From CAVUCH01 sp963739995 (lineage in GTDB: Bacteria; Acidobacteriota; Vicinamibacteria; Vicinamibacterales; JAENWD01): DNA of 64,000 nucleotides. The translations under genes and the position numbers were made by a program. Below are positions 8,259 to 16,645 of the stretch, piece after piece; position 1 is the stretch's first letter; each line of letters begins with the position of its first letter. Under the pieces are notes generated by a model, which worked only from the letters and a program-made list of their open reading frames with translations, searched no databases and was not told where the DNA came from. The stretch spans positions 1 to 64,000 of the forward strand of contig CAVUCH010000007.1 in the NCBI GenBank assembly GCA_963739995.1, written 5' to 3'.

Positions 8259-9683
8259 TCAGGATACGACCTCTTCCTCGTCGACGCGCTTGAGCGTGAG
8301 CTGCAGGTAGCCTTTCGTGTCGCGCGGAAACGCCACCGGGTAGATGCCGGTGTAGCACGAGGTGCAGTAGGACTTGCTGCCGTCGCCGACGCCGCGCATC
8401 AGGCCGTCGAGACTGAGATAGCTGAGCGTCTCGGCGTTCAGATACTTGCGGATCTCTTCGGTCGTGTGCGTGGCCGCAATCAGCTCGGAGCGCTGCGGCG
8501 TGTCCACCCCGTAGTAGCACGGCGAGACGGTGGGCGGACAGCTGATGCGCATGTGGACTTCCTTTGCGCCGGCCGCCTTGATCATCTTGACGATCTTGCG
8601 GCTGGTGGTCCCGCGCACGATCGAGTCGTCGACGAGCACGACGCGCCTGCCCTCGAGAATGCTGCGCACGGGGTTCAGCTTCACGCGCACCCCGAAGTGC
8701 CGGATCGCCTGCTGCGGCTCGATGAAGGTGCGCCCGACGTAGTGGTTGCGGATGAGGCCCATTCGCATCGGGATCCCGGACTCCTCCGCGAAGCCAACCG
8801 CCGCGCACACGCCGGAGTCAGGGATAGGCACCACGACATCGGCATCGACAGGGGACTCGCGCGCAAGGACGCGGCCGAAGTTGGTGCGGACCTCGTTGAC
8901 GCTCTGGCCGAAGACGTAGCTGTCGGGCCGAGCGAAGTACACGTGCTCGAAGACGCAGTGTGCAAGCTTCGACACGACGAACGGCCGGTACGACTTCACA
9001 CCGTCGGGGCTGATCACCAGTACCTCGCCCGGCTCGACGTCCCGCACGTAGGTTGCGCCAATCAGGTCGAGCGCACACGTCTCGGAGCAGACGACCCACG
9101 CATCGAGGAGCTTGCCGAGCGCGAGCGGCCTGAAGCCGTGCGGGTCCCGGACCGCAATGAGGCGATCCTGCGTCAACATGACGAAGGAGAACGCTCCGCG
9201 GACCTGCGAGACGGATTCGATGACGGCCTGCTCGGCAGTGGCCGCCCGTGACTTGGCGTAGAGGTGCAGGACGACTTCGGTGTCGCTGCTCGTCTGGAAG
9301 ATGGAACCCTCGCGCACGAGCTCGTCGCGCAGCTCGTTTGCATTGACCAGGTTGCCGTTGTGCGCGATCGCGATCTGCCCGTGCCCGCACTCAATCAGGA
9401 ACGGCTGCGCGTTCGAGAGGCGGCTCTCACCCGCCGTCGAATAGCGCACGTGACCGATCGCCATCGGCCCGGGCACCTTCGCCAGCACCGGCGCGTTGAA
9501 CGCGTCCGCGACATGCCCCATCGCCTTGGTGACGCGGAGCAGGTGCCCGTCCGACGCGGCGATGCCGGCACTCTCCTGTCCCCGGTGCTGCATCGCGTAG
9601 AGCCCGAGATACGCGAGGTTCGCGGCCTCGGAATGGCCGTGGATCCCAAAGACGCCGCATTCGTCGTGAAACTTGTCCAGCAT
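8259..9683 (-). CDS. purF: Amidophosphoribosyltransferase
   Basis: PurF (474 aa) makes phosphoribosylamine from PRPP and glutamine, the committed step of purine synthesis. MLDKFHDECGVFGI shows a short propeptide preceding the catalytic N-terminal Cys (residue 9) of a class II glutamine amidotransferase. MQHRGQESAG and the HNGNLVN loop follow. The phosphoribosyltransferase half carries VVLVDDSIVRGTT for PRPP binding. Cysteines at ETCALD, SCPPTVSPCYYG and SYCTSCYTG match the iron-sulfur ligands of the Bacillus-type enzyme, so this is probably the [4Fe-4S], propeptide-processed form. It lies between purL and the HEAT gene. Confidence 0.97.
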   Translation of the reverse strand: MLDKFHDECGVFGIHGHSEAANLAYLGLYAMQHRGQESAGIAASDGHLLRVTKAMGHVADAFNAPVLAKVPGPMAIGHVRYSTAGESRLSNAQPFLIECGHGQIAIAHNGNLVNANELRDELVREGSIFQTSSDTEVVLHLYAKSRAATAEQAVIESVSQVRGAFSFVMLTQDRLIAVRDPHGFRPLALGKLLDAWVVCSETCALDLIGATYVRDVEPGEVLVISPDGVKSYRPFVVSKLAHCVFEHVYFARPDSYVFGQSVNEVRTNFGRVLARESPVDADVVVPIPDSGVCAAVGFAEESGIPMRMGLIRNHYVGRTFIEPQQAIRHFGVRVKLNPVRSILEGRRVVLVDDSIVRGTTSRKIVKMIKAAGAKEVHMRISCPPTVSPCYYGVDTPQRSELIAATHTTEEIRKYLNAETLSYLSLDGLMRGVGDGSKSYCTSCYTGIYPVAFPRDTKGYLQLTLKRVDEEEVVS

Positions 9684-9689
9684 GGGTCC

Positions 9690-9775
9690 TTACGGTACCA
9701 GGCTCCAGGCTGCAGCGTGCGGGCGCGTCGGGCTCCGGGCCTGACGGCGTCTGCAGGCTGCAGCCTGACTGGCCG
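9690..9775. repeat. CAGGCT repeat patch between purL and purF
   Basis: The spacer contains ACCAGGCTCCAGGCTGCAGCG, GGGCTCCGGGCC and CTGCAGGCTGCAGCCTGAC units. It is another copy of the purine-cluster spacer family, with no recognisable promoter. Confidence 0.8.
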
Positions 9776-12109
9776 TCACGCCGTCCTCCGCGCGAAATGC
9801 ATCTCGATCGCGCTGCTCCAGGCGTGCTCGGCGTCACGGACCGCGACATCGATTGCCGGCGCGCCGTCCACACGAATCACCAGTCTCGTGCTGCCGGTCC
9901 GGCCAATGCTGGCGGCGGCGACACCGGCAGCCGATGCCCGCCGCAGCAGCTCGTCCGCCCGGCTCTCCTCCACCGACACGACGACTCGCGAGGCCGACTC
10001 CCCGAAGAGGGTGCTTTCCGCGATGAGTCCATGATCGACCCCAACAGAGGGCACGTCAACCTCGGCCCCGCGACCGCCGGTATCGAAGCAGCATTCAGCG
10101 AGCGCGACGGCAAGGCCGCCTTCAGCACAGTCGTGGGCCGAGAGGAGCAGGCCATCTCCGATGGTTTCGACCAGAAAACGCTGCAGCCGACGCTCGGCCG
10201 GGAGGTCGAGCTGCGGCGGCTCGCCGTTGATCATTCCGTGGAACGCGTGCAGATACTCGCTGCCGCCGAGCTCGCCGTAGCTCGCTCCCAGGAGGACGAT
10301 CACGTCGCGGGATTGGCTCACGTGTCCCGGCTCCGGGCTCGGGGCATCGTCGGGCTGCGGGGCCTGATCCGGCCTGGAGTCTGGAGCCGGTAGCCTGGAC
10401 CCAGTCCGCCCACGGAAGGCCCGGCCGATGGCGCGACTGGCGTCTTCCATCACGCCGACCACGCCGAGCACGGGCGTGGGCAGAATCGCGCGTCCGTCGG
10501 TCTCGTTGTAGAGGCTCACGTTCCCGCCGGTGATTGGGATATCGAGCGCGCGGCAGGCGGAGCCAATGCCCTGCACGGCCTGCGCGAGCTGCCACATGAT
10601 CTCGGGCTTCTCCGGGTTGCCGAAGTTCAGGTTGTTGGTCCCGCCGATGGGCAGCGCACCCGCGCAGGCGACGTTGCGAGCCGCTTCCGCCACGGCCAGC
10701 TGCGCGCCGCGGAACGGATCGAGGTAACAGAAGCGGGCGTTGCCATCGACCGACATCGCAAGCCCGCGCGCAGTGCCCTTCACGCGGATCACGCCCGCGC
10801 CGCCCATCCCGGGCAGCACCAGCGTGTTGGTGCGCACCATGTGGTCGTACTGGCGATAGATCCAGCGTTTGCTTGCCACCGATGGCCGGCCGAGCAACGT
10901 CAGGAGCGTGCGCGACGGAGGGCCCTGCGGTGGGACCGCCGACAGATCGAGTGCGCGAGCCTCCTGCAGGTAATCGGGCTCGCGCATCGGCCGGTTGTAG
11001 AGTGGCGCCTCATCGGCGAGCGCCTTGTTCGGAATTTCGGCGACGAGCGCGCCGTGGTCCATCACGCGCAGCAGGCCATCGCCCGTGACCTCGCCGATGT
11101 GGACCGCGTGCAGGTCCCACTTCTCGAAGATCCGCTCCACCTCCGCCTCGCGGCCCTGCTTCACGACGAGCAGCATGCGCTCCTGCGATTCGGAGAGCAT
11201 GATTTCGTAAGGCGTCATGCCGGTTTCGCGCTGCGGCACGTCCTTGACGTCGATCTCGATGCCGACGCCGCCGCGGGCGCCCATCTCGCAGGTGGAGCAC
11301 GTGAGGCCCGCGGCGCCCATGTCCTGGATTCCGACGAGGGCATCGCTCTTCATCACCTCGAGGCAGGCCTCGAGGAGGAGCTTCTCCATGAAGGGGTCGC
11401 CGACCTGCACCGCTGGGCGTTTCTCATCCAGCTTCTCGTCGAACTCCGCCGACGCCATCGTCGCCCCATGAATGCCGTCACGGCCGGTCTTCGCGCCCAC
11501 GTAGTACACGGGGTTGCCGATCCCTTGAGCGACGCCCTTGATGATCTCGTCGGCCCTGGCGATCCCGAGGCAGAAGACGTTCACCAGAGGGTTGCCGGTG
11601 TAGCTCTCGTCGAAGTTGACCTCGCCGCCGATGGTAGGGATGCCAATGCTGTTGCCGTATCCCGCGATCCCCGCCACGACGCCTTCGAGCGTGCGGCGCA
11701 CCTGCGGGCGCTCGAGCGGACCGAAGCGCAACGCGTTCAGCAGCGCCACCGGACGCGCGCCCATCGTGAAGATGTCGCGAATGATTCCCCCGACGCCGGT
11801 AGCCGCGCCCTGGTACGGCTCGATGAACGACGGGTGGTTGTGCGATTCGATCTTGAACACCGCCGCCAGGCCGTCCCCGATATCGACCGCTCCCGCGTTC
11901 TCACCGGGGCCCTGCAGCACCCGCGGACCTTCCGTCGGCAGCGTCTTCAGGTGGACGCGCGAGCTCTTGTAGCTGCAGTGCTCGGACCACATGACGGAGA
12001 AGATCCCGAGCTCGGTCAGATTCGGCTCGCGGCCGAGCAGCGCGACGATGCGTGCGTACTCGTCGGACTTGAGGCCATGACGGTCGAGGGTGAGCTGATC
12101 GAAGGGCAT
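9776..12109 (-). CDS. purL: Phosphoribosylformylglycinamidine synthase subunit II
   Basis: Small-type PurL (777 aa), the ATP-dependent synthetase subunit converting FGAR to FGAM together with PurQ (glutaminase) and PurS, both encoded nearby. The N-terminus MPFDQLTLDRHGLKSDEY, SVMWSEHCSYKSSR, AVFKIESHNHPSFIEPYQGAATGVGGI and GIQDMGAAGLTCS are diagnostic. It is roughly 35 residues longer than typical small PurL. The excess is a Pro/Ser/Arg-rich stretch at about residues 566-596 encoded by DNA of the CAGGCT/CGGGCT repeat family (10322-10412), placed in a presumed surface loop between VMEDAS-x-AIGRAFRG and DVIVLLG. The frame is preserved, so the enzyme is probably functional. Confidence 0.96.
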   Translation of the reverse strand: MPFDQLTLDRHGLKSDEYARIVALLGREPNLTELGIFSVMWSEHCSYKSSRVHLKTLPTEGPRVLQGPGENAGAVDIGDGLAAVFKIESHNHPSFIEPYQGAATGVGGIIRDIFTMGARPVALLNALRFGPLERPQVRRTLEGVVAGIAGYGNSIGIPTIGGEVNFDESYTGNPLVNVFCLGIARADEIIKGVAQGIGNPVYYVGAKTGRDGIHGATMASAEFDEKLDEKRPAVQVGDPFMEKLLLEACLEVMKSDALVGIQDMGAAGLTCSTCEMGARGGVGIEIDVKDVPQRETGMTPYEIMLSESQERMLLVVKQGREAEVERIFEKWDLHAVHIGEVTGDGLLRVMDHGALVAEIPNKALADEAPLYNRPMREPDYLQEARALDLSAVPPQGPPSRTLLTLLGRPSVASKRWIYRQYDHMVRTNTLVLPGMGGAGVIRVKGTARGLAMSVDGNARFCYLDPFRGAQLAVAEAARNVACAGALPIGGTNNLNFGNPEKPEIMWQLAQAVQGIGSACRALDIPITGGNVSLYNETDGRAILPTPVLGVVGVMEDASRAIGRAFRGRTGSRLPAPDSRPDQAPQPDDAPSPEPGHVSQSRDVIVLLGASYGELGGSEYLHAFHGMINGEPPQLDLPAERRLQRFLVETIGDGLLLSAHDCAEGGLAVALAECCFDTGGRGAEVDVPSVGVDHGLIAESTLFGESASRVVVSVEESRADELLRRASAAGVAAASIGRTGSTRLVIRVDGAPAIDVAVRDAEHAWSSAIEMHFARRTA
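10322..10412 (-). repeat. Spacer-type repeat inserted in frame inside purL
   Basis: Within purL the DNA switches to CCCGGCTCCGGGCTCGGGGC, GGGCTGCGGGGCCTG and CTGGAGTCTGGAGCCGGTAGCC units. These are the same family as the intergenic patches around it. It encodes TGSRLPAPDSRPDQAPQPDD and a few more residues and keeps the reading frame. Confidence 0.7.
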
Positions 12110-12116
12110 GGTCTTT

Positions 12117-12195
12117 TTCAGGCTACAGGCTGCGGGCTGCGGGCTACAGGCGCTTTCTGGCTCTGGGCTCTCTTCAGGTTCCAGGCTTCGGGCCG
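12117..12195. repeat. CAGGCTACAGGCTGCGGGCT repeat patch
   Basis: Upstream of purL, in the spacer toward the small membrane gene (12110-12252), lie CAGGCTACAGGCTGCGGGCTGCGGGCTAC and CTGGCTCTGGGCTC units followed by GC-rich sequence with CGCCCGCCGCCCGTCGCCGG. It is the same family as the other purine spacers. Confidence 0.8.
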
Positions 12196-12252
12196 CGTCC
12201 CGGTCGGAGGCTTACGCGCCGCGCCGGTCGCCCGCCGCCCGTCGCCGGCCGT

Positions 12253-12441
12253 TTACGATTTCACAATCAACACCGCGCCGATTACCGCATCTACGGCCGC
12301 GATGCCGCCAATGATGAGGGCAATCATGGGTCTGGACGCGCCCAGGTCGCCGACCGCTTCCGTGTGGAAGAGCGCGGCCACGATCCCCATCACGAGCGCG
12401 CCGGCAATCATCCCGAAACCAACGAGACGCCGCACGCCCAC
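12253..12441 (-). CDS. Small two-helix membrane protein
   Basis: A 62-residue hydrophobic protein with two predicted membrane helices (about residues 8-26 and 38-60) and an acidic/polar loop between (FHTEAVGDLGAS). The start is a GTG at 12441; a later ATG at FGM would shorten it by 10 residues. It lies between purQ and purL in the same direction, separated from purQ by 3 bases, with the GGCGGT repeat covering the boundary. I do not recognise the family. Its composition and helix pattern suggest a real gene rather than chance. Confidence 0.6.
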   Translation of the reverse strand: MGVRRLVGFGMIAGALVMGIVAALFHTEAVGDLGASRPMIALIIGGIAAVDAVIGAVLIVKS

Positions 12442-12486
12442 CGCCTACCGCCCACCGCCTACCGCCCACCGCCTACCGCCTACCGC
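12430..12486. repeat. CCGCCTACCGCC repeat forming the purQ 3' end
   Basis: Tandem CCGCCTACCGCCCACCGCC units cover the end of purQ and the start of the small membrane gene. Read on the minus strand they encode the last dozen or so residues of PurQ (AVGGRRWAVGGGR) and provide its TAG stop. Confidence 0.85.
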
Positions 12487-13188
12487 CTGCATCCCGCTCC
12501 CCGTCAGCGTCGCGACGGCCGACTCGAACATCACCAGCCCGTCCCGGCTGCCCAACGCTGCCTCACAGGCGCGCTCCGGGTGGGGCATGAGCCCGACGAT
12601 GTTACGGCCGAGGCTGCAGATGCCGGCGATGTTGTTGACGGACCCGTTCGGGTTGGCGTCGTCGGTCACCTCGCCAGCGGCCGTTGCGTAGCGGAGCACG
12701 ACCTGCCGGCTCTGTTCCAGGGCCGCGATGACCTCCGGCTCCGCGAAATAATTGCCTTCACCGTGTGCGATTGGCACGCGCAGCAGTTGTCCTGACGTGC
12801 AGAGTGCCGTAAACGGCGTGTCGGCCTGCTCGACGCGCAGGTGCACGTGCTCGCAGCGGAACTTCAGGCCCGCGTTCCTGAGCATGGCGCCAGGCAACAG
12901 CCCGGCCTCGAGCAGGATCTGGAAGCCATTGCAGATGCCCAGCACCGGGCCGCCCCCCTCGGCAAAGGTCCGCACCGCGTCCATCAACGGCGAGAACCGC
13001 GCTATCGCACCCGTGCGGAGGTAGTCACCGTGCGAGAAGCCGCCCGGCAGGATGACGGCGTCGGCGCCAGCAAGGCTCGTCTCCTTGTGCCACACGAACA
13101 CGGCATCGTGTCCGAGGACGTGCTTCACCGCGTGATACGCGTCGTGATCGCAGTTGGAGCCGGGGAAGACCGCTATCGCGAATTTCAT
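12445..13188 (-). CDS. purQ: Phosphoribosylformylglycinamidine synthase subunit I (glutaminase)
   Basis: PurQ (247 aa) is the class I glutamine amidotransferase subunit of FGAM synthase and feeds ammonia to PurL. MKFAIAVFPGSNCDHDAYHA, ILPGGFSHGDYLRTGAIA, GPVLGICNGFQIL with the nucleophilic Cys, and IAHGEGNY and MPHPERACE with the catalytic His and Glu are all present. The ATG at 13188 is chosen because the conserved N-terminus starts there, although the frame is open upstream through repeat DNA. The C-terminal tail after TGSGMQ is repeat-derived (VGGRRWAVGGGR) and is not expected in the family, but lies beyond the catalytic fold. Confidence 0.96.
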   Translation of the reverse strand: MKFAIAVFPGSNCDHDAYHAVKHVLGHDAVFVWHKETSLAGADAVILPGGFSHGDYLRTGAIARFSPLMDAVRTFAEGGGPVLGICNGFQILLEAGLLPGAMLRNAGLKFRCEHVHLRVEQADTPFTALCTSGQLLRVPIAHGEGNYFAEPEVIAALEQSRQVVLRYATAAGEVTDDANPNGSVNNIAGICSLGRNIVGLMPHPERACEAALGSRDGLVMFESAVATLTGSGMQAVGGRRWAVGGGR

Positions 13189-13202
13189 TCCGGACCTCTT
13201 AC

Positions 13203-13280
13203 GGCTGAAAGGCTCCAGGCTCCAGGCTCCAGGCTCGTCGGGCTCCGGAGGCAGGGAGTCTGCAGCCAGGGGCCTGGAGC
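13203..13280. repeat. GGCTCCAGGCTCCAGG repeat patch
   Basis: The purS/purQ spacer is filled with AGGCTCCAGGCTCCAGGCTCC and GGAGGCAGGGAGTC units. It belongs to the family repeated in the other purine spacers. Confidence 0.85.
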
Positions 13281-13283
13281 CGT

Positions 13284-13523
13284 TCACGCAACCTCGACTC
13301 TATAACTCTCGATCACCGGATTCGCGAGCAGCCGGTGCGCAACTTCCGATGCGAGCGTGTGAGCCTGCTCGGGCGACGTCGCGTCGACGTCGAGCTCGAA
13401 GTACTTACCCTGCCGGACGTCGCCGACGCCCGCGTATCCCATCTGGTGCAAGGCTTCCGTGATCGTGTGGCCCTGCGGGTCGAACACGGACGGCTTCAGA
13501 GTGACGAAAACGCGGGCTTTCAT
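13284..13523 (-). CDS. purS: Phosphoribosylformylglycinamidine synthase subunit PurS
   Basis: PurS (79 aa) is the small dimeric subunit that bridges PurQ and small PurL. MKARVFVTLKPSVFDPQG, the GYAGVGDVRQGKYFELD segment and the C-terminal NPVIESYRVEV strand match the family closely. The ATG at 13523 gives the normal length; the frame extends upstream only through repeat-like DNA. Its presence fits the small-type PurL downstream. Confidence 0.95.
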   Translation of the reverse strand: MKARVFVTLKPSVFDPQGHTITEALHQMGYAGVGDVRQGKYFELDVDATSPEQAHTLASEVAHRLLANPVIESYRVEVA

Positions 13524-13534
13524 ACGGGCGATCC

Positions 13535-13805
13535 TCCACGGATACGGGCTTCGGGGTCCTGGTCCCGGGCTCCGGCTCGAGCTTCCGGCTACCGGCATGT
13601 CCGTGACGCGCTGGCTGCGCATGACCGAACGGGCGGTCCGCACGATGTCGCCGACGGCCCGAGACAGTCGGGCCGGTACCGGGGCGACTGCGCGGCATTC
13701 GAGAGGACACCCGCCGGCAGTCCACCGTGCGCGCTTTCATGCCCACCGCCTACCGCCTCACCGCCCACCGCCTACCGCCTACCGCCTACCGCCTACCGCC
13801 CAGCG
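13535..13805. repeat. Repeat-rich purB-purS spacer
   Basis: The 299-base gap 13524-13822 begins with CGGGCTTCGGGGTCCTGGTCCCGGGCTCC-like units of the CAGGCT family. It then has about 130 bases of ordinary sequence, and ends (13740-13805) with CCGCCTACCGCCTCACCGCC heptamer arrays of the GGCGGT family. Both families thus meet in one spacer. I see no convincing gene or promoter in it. Confidence 0.75.
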
Positions 13806-13822
13806 CGCAGCGCCCAACCCGC

Positions 13823-15148
13823 CTACCGTGCACCGCCTGCCGCCAATTCGCGTACGCCCGTGAACACGCGCGCGAAGATCTCGTCCACGTGTCGCAGCTG
13901 CACGTTCAGGTCGAATGCACGGTCGATGTCGTCGCGCATCAGGACGCGCATCACGTCGGGGTCTGCGAGCAGCAGGTCCTTGAACGGGCGGCGCTCCTCG
14001 AACGAGCGCATGGCATTTCGCTGCACCCACGTGTAGGCCTGCTCGCGGGAGATGCCGCGGGCCGCGAGCTCGAGCAGCACCTGCCCCGAGAACACGACGC
14101 CGCGCGACCGCTCGAGATTCTCGCGCATGCGGTCGGCATGCACGACCATGCCCGCCACGATTCTCGTGAACCGGCGCAGCATGTGATCGAGCGCAATGAA
14201 CGTGTCGGGCAGGATCACGCGCTCGACTGACGAGTGCGAGATGTCCCGCTCGTGCCAGAGCGCCACGTTCTCGAGGGCCGCCATGGCGTTGGCGCGGAGC
14301 AGGCGTGCCAGCCCCACAATCTGCTCGCACCCGATAGGGTTGCGCTTGTGGGGCATAGCGGACGAGCCCTTCTGGCCTTTCGCGAACGGCTCCTCGACCT
14401 CCCCGACCTCCGTCCTCTGCAACCCTCGCACCTCGAGCGCAAACTTTTCGAGGGAGGCACCGCAGATCGCGAGCGCGGTCATCAGGTCCGCGTGGCGATC
14501 CCGCTGGATGATCTGCGACGAGACTGGTGCGGCCTGGAGCTCCAGCCGCCGGCAGACATCTGCTTCGATTGACGGGGGAAGGTGCGCGAACGTGCCGACG
14601 GCACCCGAGATCTTCCCGACGCTCACGAGCTCGCGCACACGCCGTACGCGCGCGATGTTGCGCTCGATCTCAGCGTACCAGAGCGCCAGTTTCAGACCGA
14701 AGGTCATCGGTTCGGCATGAACGCCGTGCGTGCGGCCGATCATCGGGGTGTGCTTGTGCTGCTCGGCGCGGGTCTGGACCGCGTCGGCAAGCCGCTCGAG
14801 ATCGACAAGGATCACGTCGCACGCATCAACCAACTGCAGTGCCAGCGCGGTGTCGACCACATCCGACGATGTGAGCCCGAAGTGGAGCCACCGTGCGGAG
14901 GGGCCGACCTTCTCCGCCACCGCGGTCGTGAACGCGATGACGTCGTGCTGCGTGGTGGCCTCGATTTCCTCGATCCGCGCGATTTCGAATCCGCCGCGCT
15001 CGCGGATGTCCGCAGCCGCCTGCTCAGGGATAAGGCCCGCCGCCGCCATCGACTCGGCCGCCGCCGTCTCGACCGCAAGCCACGACTCGTACCGCCGCAA
15101 CTCGGTCCAGATGCGGCCCATTTCGGGGTGGGTGTAGCGCGCAATCAT
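13823..15148 (-). CDS. purB: Adenylosuccinate lyase
   Basis: PurB (441 aa) cleaves SAICAR and adenylosuccinate in purine synthesis. Family blocks include MIARYTHPEMGRIWTELRRY at the start, TTQHDVIAF, HFGLTSSDVVDTA and IGRTHGVHAEPMTFG with the catalytic His, followed by the superfamily signature GSSAMPHKRNPIGCE with the mobile-loop Ser. The ATG at 15148 is preferred because the known N-terminus starts there; upstream the frame continues into a GCACAATGCAC repeat. It is the second gene of the minus-strand purine cluster. Confidence 0.97.
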   Translation of the reverse strand: MIARYTHPEMGRIWTELRRYESWLAVETAAAESMAAAGLIPEQAAADIRERGGFEIARIEEIEATTQHDVIAFTTAVAEKVGPSARWLHFGLTSSDVVDTALALQLVDACDVILVDLERLADAVQTRAEQHKHTPMIGRTHGVHAEPMTFGLKLALWYAEIERNIARVRRVRELVSVGKISGAVGTFAHLPPSIEADVCRRLELQAAPVSSQIIQRDRHADLMTALAICGASLEKFALEVRGLQRTEVGEVEEPFAKGQKGSSAMPHKRNPIGCEQIVGLARLLRANAMAALENVALWHERDISHSSVERVILPDTFIALDHMLRRFTRIVAGMVVHADRMRENLERSRGVVFSGQVLLELAARGISREQAYTWVQRNAMRSFEERRPFKDLLLADPDVMRVLMRDDIDRAFDLNVQLRHVDEIFARVFTGVRELAAGGAR

Positions 15149-15182
15149 TGGCAGGTCACGCTGGGACCGCGGTGGGACCCAG

Positions 15183-15380
15183 CCGTGTAATGCACAATGC
15201 ACGATGCACAATGCACACACTGAAGGACCCGGGACGCAGCCGTGTAATGCACGATGCAAAATGCACAATGCACACACGAAAGAAGCCTACTGGCGCGACT
15301 AAGTGGCGCCAGGTGCGGAGCGCGGCTCAAACGACCAAGCCCGAATGGTGAACTCTGCATCGTGCACTGTGCATTACAGC
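15183..15380. repeat. AATGCACAATGCACGATGCAC repeat region
   Basis: The 240-base spacer between purB and the M16 peptidase holds two direct arrays of TGTAATGCACAATGCACGATGCACAATGCACAC (15186-15216 and 15242-15275) plus an inverted copy CTGCATCGTGCACTGTGCATTAC (15355-15376). Read toward purB they form spurious Cys/His-rich reading frames (ALCIVHCALHG). A small copy recurs at 58553-58575. Confidence 0.85.
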
Positions 15381-15388
15381 GAGGGTGC

Positions 15389-16645
15389 TCAACCCAGATC
15401 CAGCCTGTCCTGCGTCAGCCCGAGTCCATTGGTGTGCCCCACTACCGTCGCGGCCATCGAACCGTTCACGAATAGCTCCTCGGCGACCCGCTGCACGTCC
15501 TCGTGGGTGACGCTCTCGATTCCGTCAAGGGTTTCGTCGAGGCTGAACTGGCGGTCGAAGTAGATCTCCTGGCGGGCCAGATTCGACATGCGGCTCGAGG
15601 TGCTCTCGAGACTCAGCATGAGGCTGCCCTTCAGGTGATCCTTTGCCCGGCGAAGCTCGGCGTCGGGCAGCGTGACCTTCATTCCGCGTACCTCGTCGAC
15701 GACGACGTCGATGACTTCGCCGACGGCATCGTTCGCGCAGCCGGCATAGATGGTGAGGCTGCCGGCGTCGCGGTAGGCGGCGAGGCCGCTGAACACCGCG
15801 TAGGCCAGGCCGCGCTTCTCGCGAACGTTCTGGAACAGGCGCGAGCTCATCGAGCCGCCAAGCACGGTGTTGAGCACATAGCTCGCGTACCGGTCGTCGT
15901 GGTGCTGTGGATAGCTGCCCACGCCCATGCAGATGTGGCTCTGCTCGAGCTCCTTGGTGCGCATCTGCACCTGCGGCACGACTTGAGGGACGCCTGCGGA
16001 CGCGCTGGCCCGTACAGGCGCCAGTGAGCCGAAGCTCTGCGCGACAAGGTCGCGAACCGCCCCGTGCTCCACATTCCCCACCGCGACAACGAGGATGTTC
16101 GGCGCGACGTACGTTTCGTCGAAGAACTCCTGAAGGACGGGCCGGTTGAACGCGCCGACGGTTTCGGGCTCACCGAGAATCGGCCGTCCGAGCGCGTGGC
16201 CGGCCCAAAGCGCCTGCGTGAACAGCTCGTGGACGAGATCGTCCGGGGTGTCCTCGACCATCTTGATCTCTTCGAGGATGACCTTCTTCTCTCTCTCGAT
16301 GTCGTCGGGCCGCAGGGCCGGGTGGCGCACGATGTCGGAGAGGATGTCCCACGCGAACGGCAGATGCTCGTCCAGCACCTTGATGTAGTAGCTCGCGTAC
16401 TCCTTGGCCGTGAACGCATCCAGATGGCCGCCGACCGAGTCGATGGCCTGCGCGATGTCTTCGGCCGAGCGCGTGCCCGTACCCTTGAAGAGCATGTGTT
16501 CGATGAAGTGCGCGATGCCGCTGCGGTCGACCGGCTCGTCTCGGGAACCGCGGGTGAGCCAGACCCCAACGGACGCAGACCGAAGATGATCCATGCGTTC
16601 GGTGATCAGGCGGACGCCATTGTCCAACACTTCGCGCACGATCAT
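15389..16645 (-). CDS. M16 family zinc metallopeptidase (processing-peptidase-like)
   Basis: A 418-residue insulinase/MPP-beta-like peptidase. The inverted zinc motif HFIEH is at residues 46-50 (H46, E49, H50) within GIAHFIEHMLFKGT, with the distal Glu in the KKVILEEIKMVEDTPDD helix. The C-terminal M16 half contains the SHICMGVGSYPQHHDDRY and YAVFSGLAAYRDAGSLTIYAG blocks. The length is normal for the single-subunit bacterial type. The ATG at 16645 is preferred; a GTG at 16669 would add 8 residues. No signal peptide is visible, suggesting a cytoplasmic enzyme. It appears to be the first gene of the purine-cluster transcript, divergent from rlmN. Confidence 0.92.
   Translation of the reverse strand: MIVREVLDNGVRLITERMDHLRSASVGVWLTRGSRDEPVDRSGIAHFIEHMLFKGTGTRSAEDIAQAIDSVGGHLDAFTAKEYASYYIKVLDEHLPFAWDILSDIVRHPALRPDDIEREKKVILEEIKMVEDTPDDLVHELFTQALWAGHALGRPILGEPETVGAFNRPVLQEFFDETYVAPNILVVAVGNVEHGAVRDLVAQSFGSLAPVRASASAGVPQVVPQVQMRTKELEQSHICMGVGSYPQHHDDRYASYVLNTVLGGSMSSRLFQNVREKRGLAYAVFSGLAAYRDAGSLTIYAGCANDAVGEVIDVVVDEVRGMKVTLPDAELRRAKDHLKGSLMLSLESTSSRMSNLARQEIYFDRQFSLDETLDGIESVTHEDVQRVAEELFVNGSMAATVVGHTNGLGLTQDRLDLG

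Noticed and set aside
10841..12691. Plus-strand open frame of 616 codons opposite purL
   Set aside because: It is antisense to the complete purL gene, has an Arg/His-rich composition typical of high-GC shadow frames, and shows no domain.
15149..15277. N-terminal extension of PurB reading ALCIVHCALHG
   Set aside because: It is only the translation of the GCACAATGCAC repeat; PurB starts at the conserved MIARYTHPEMGRIW.
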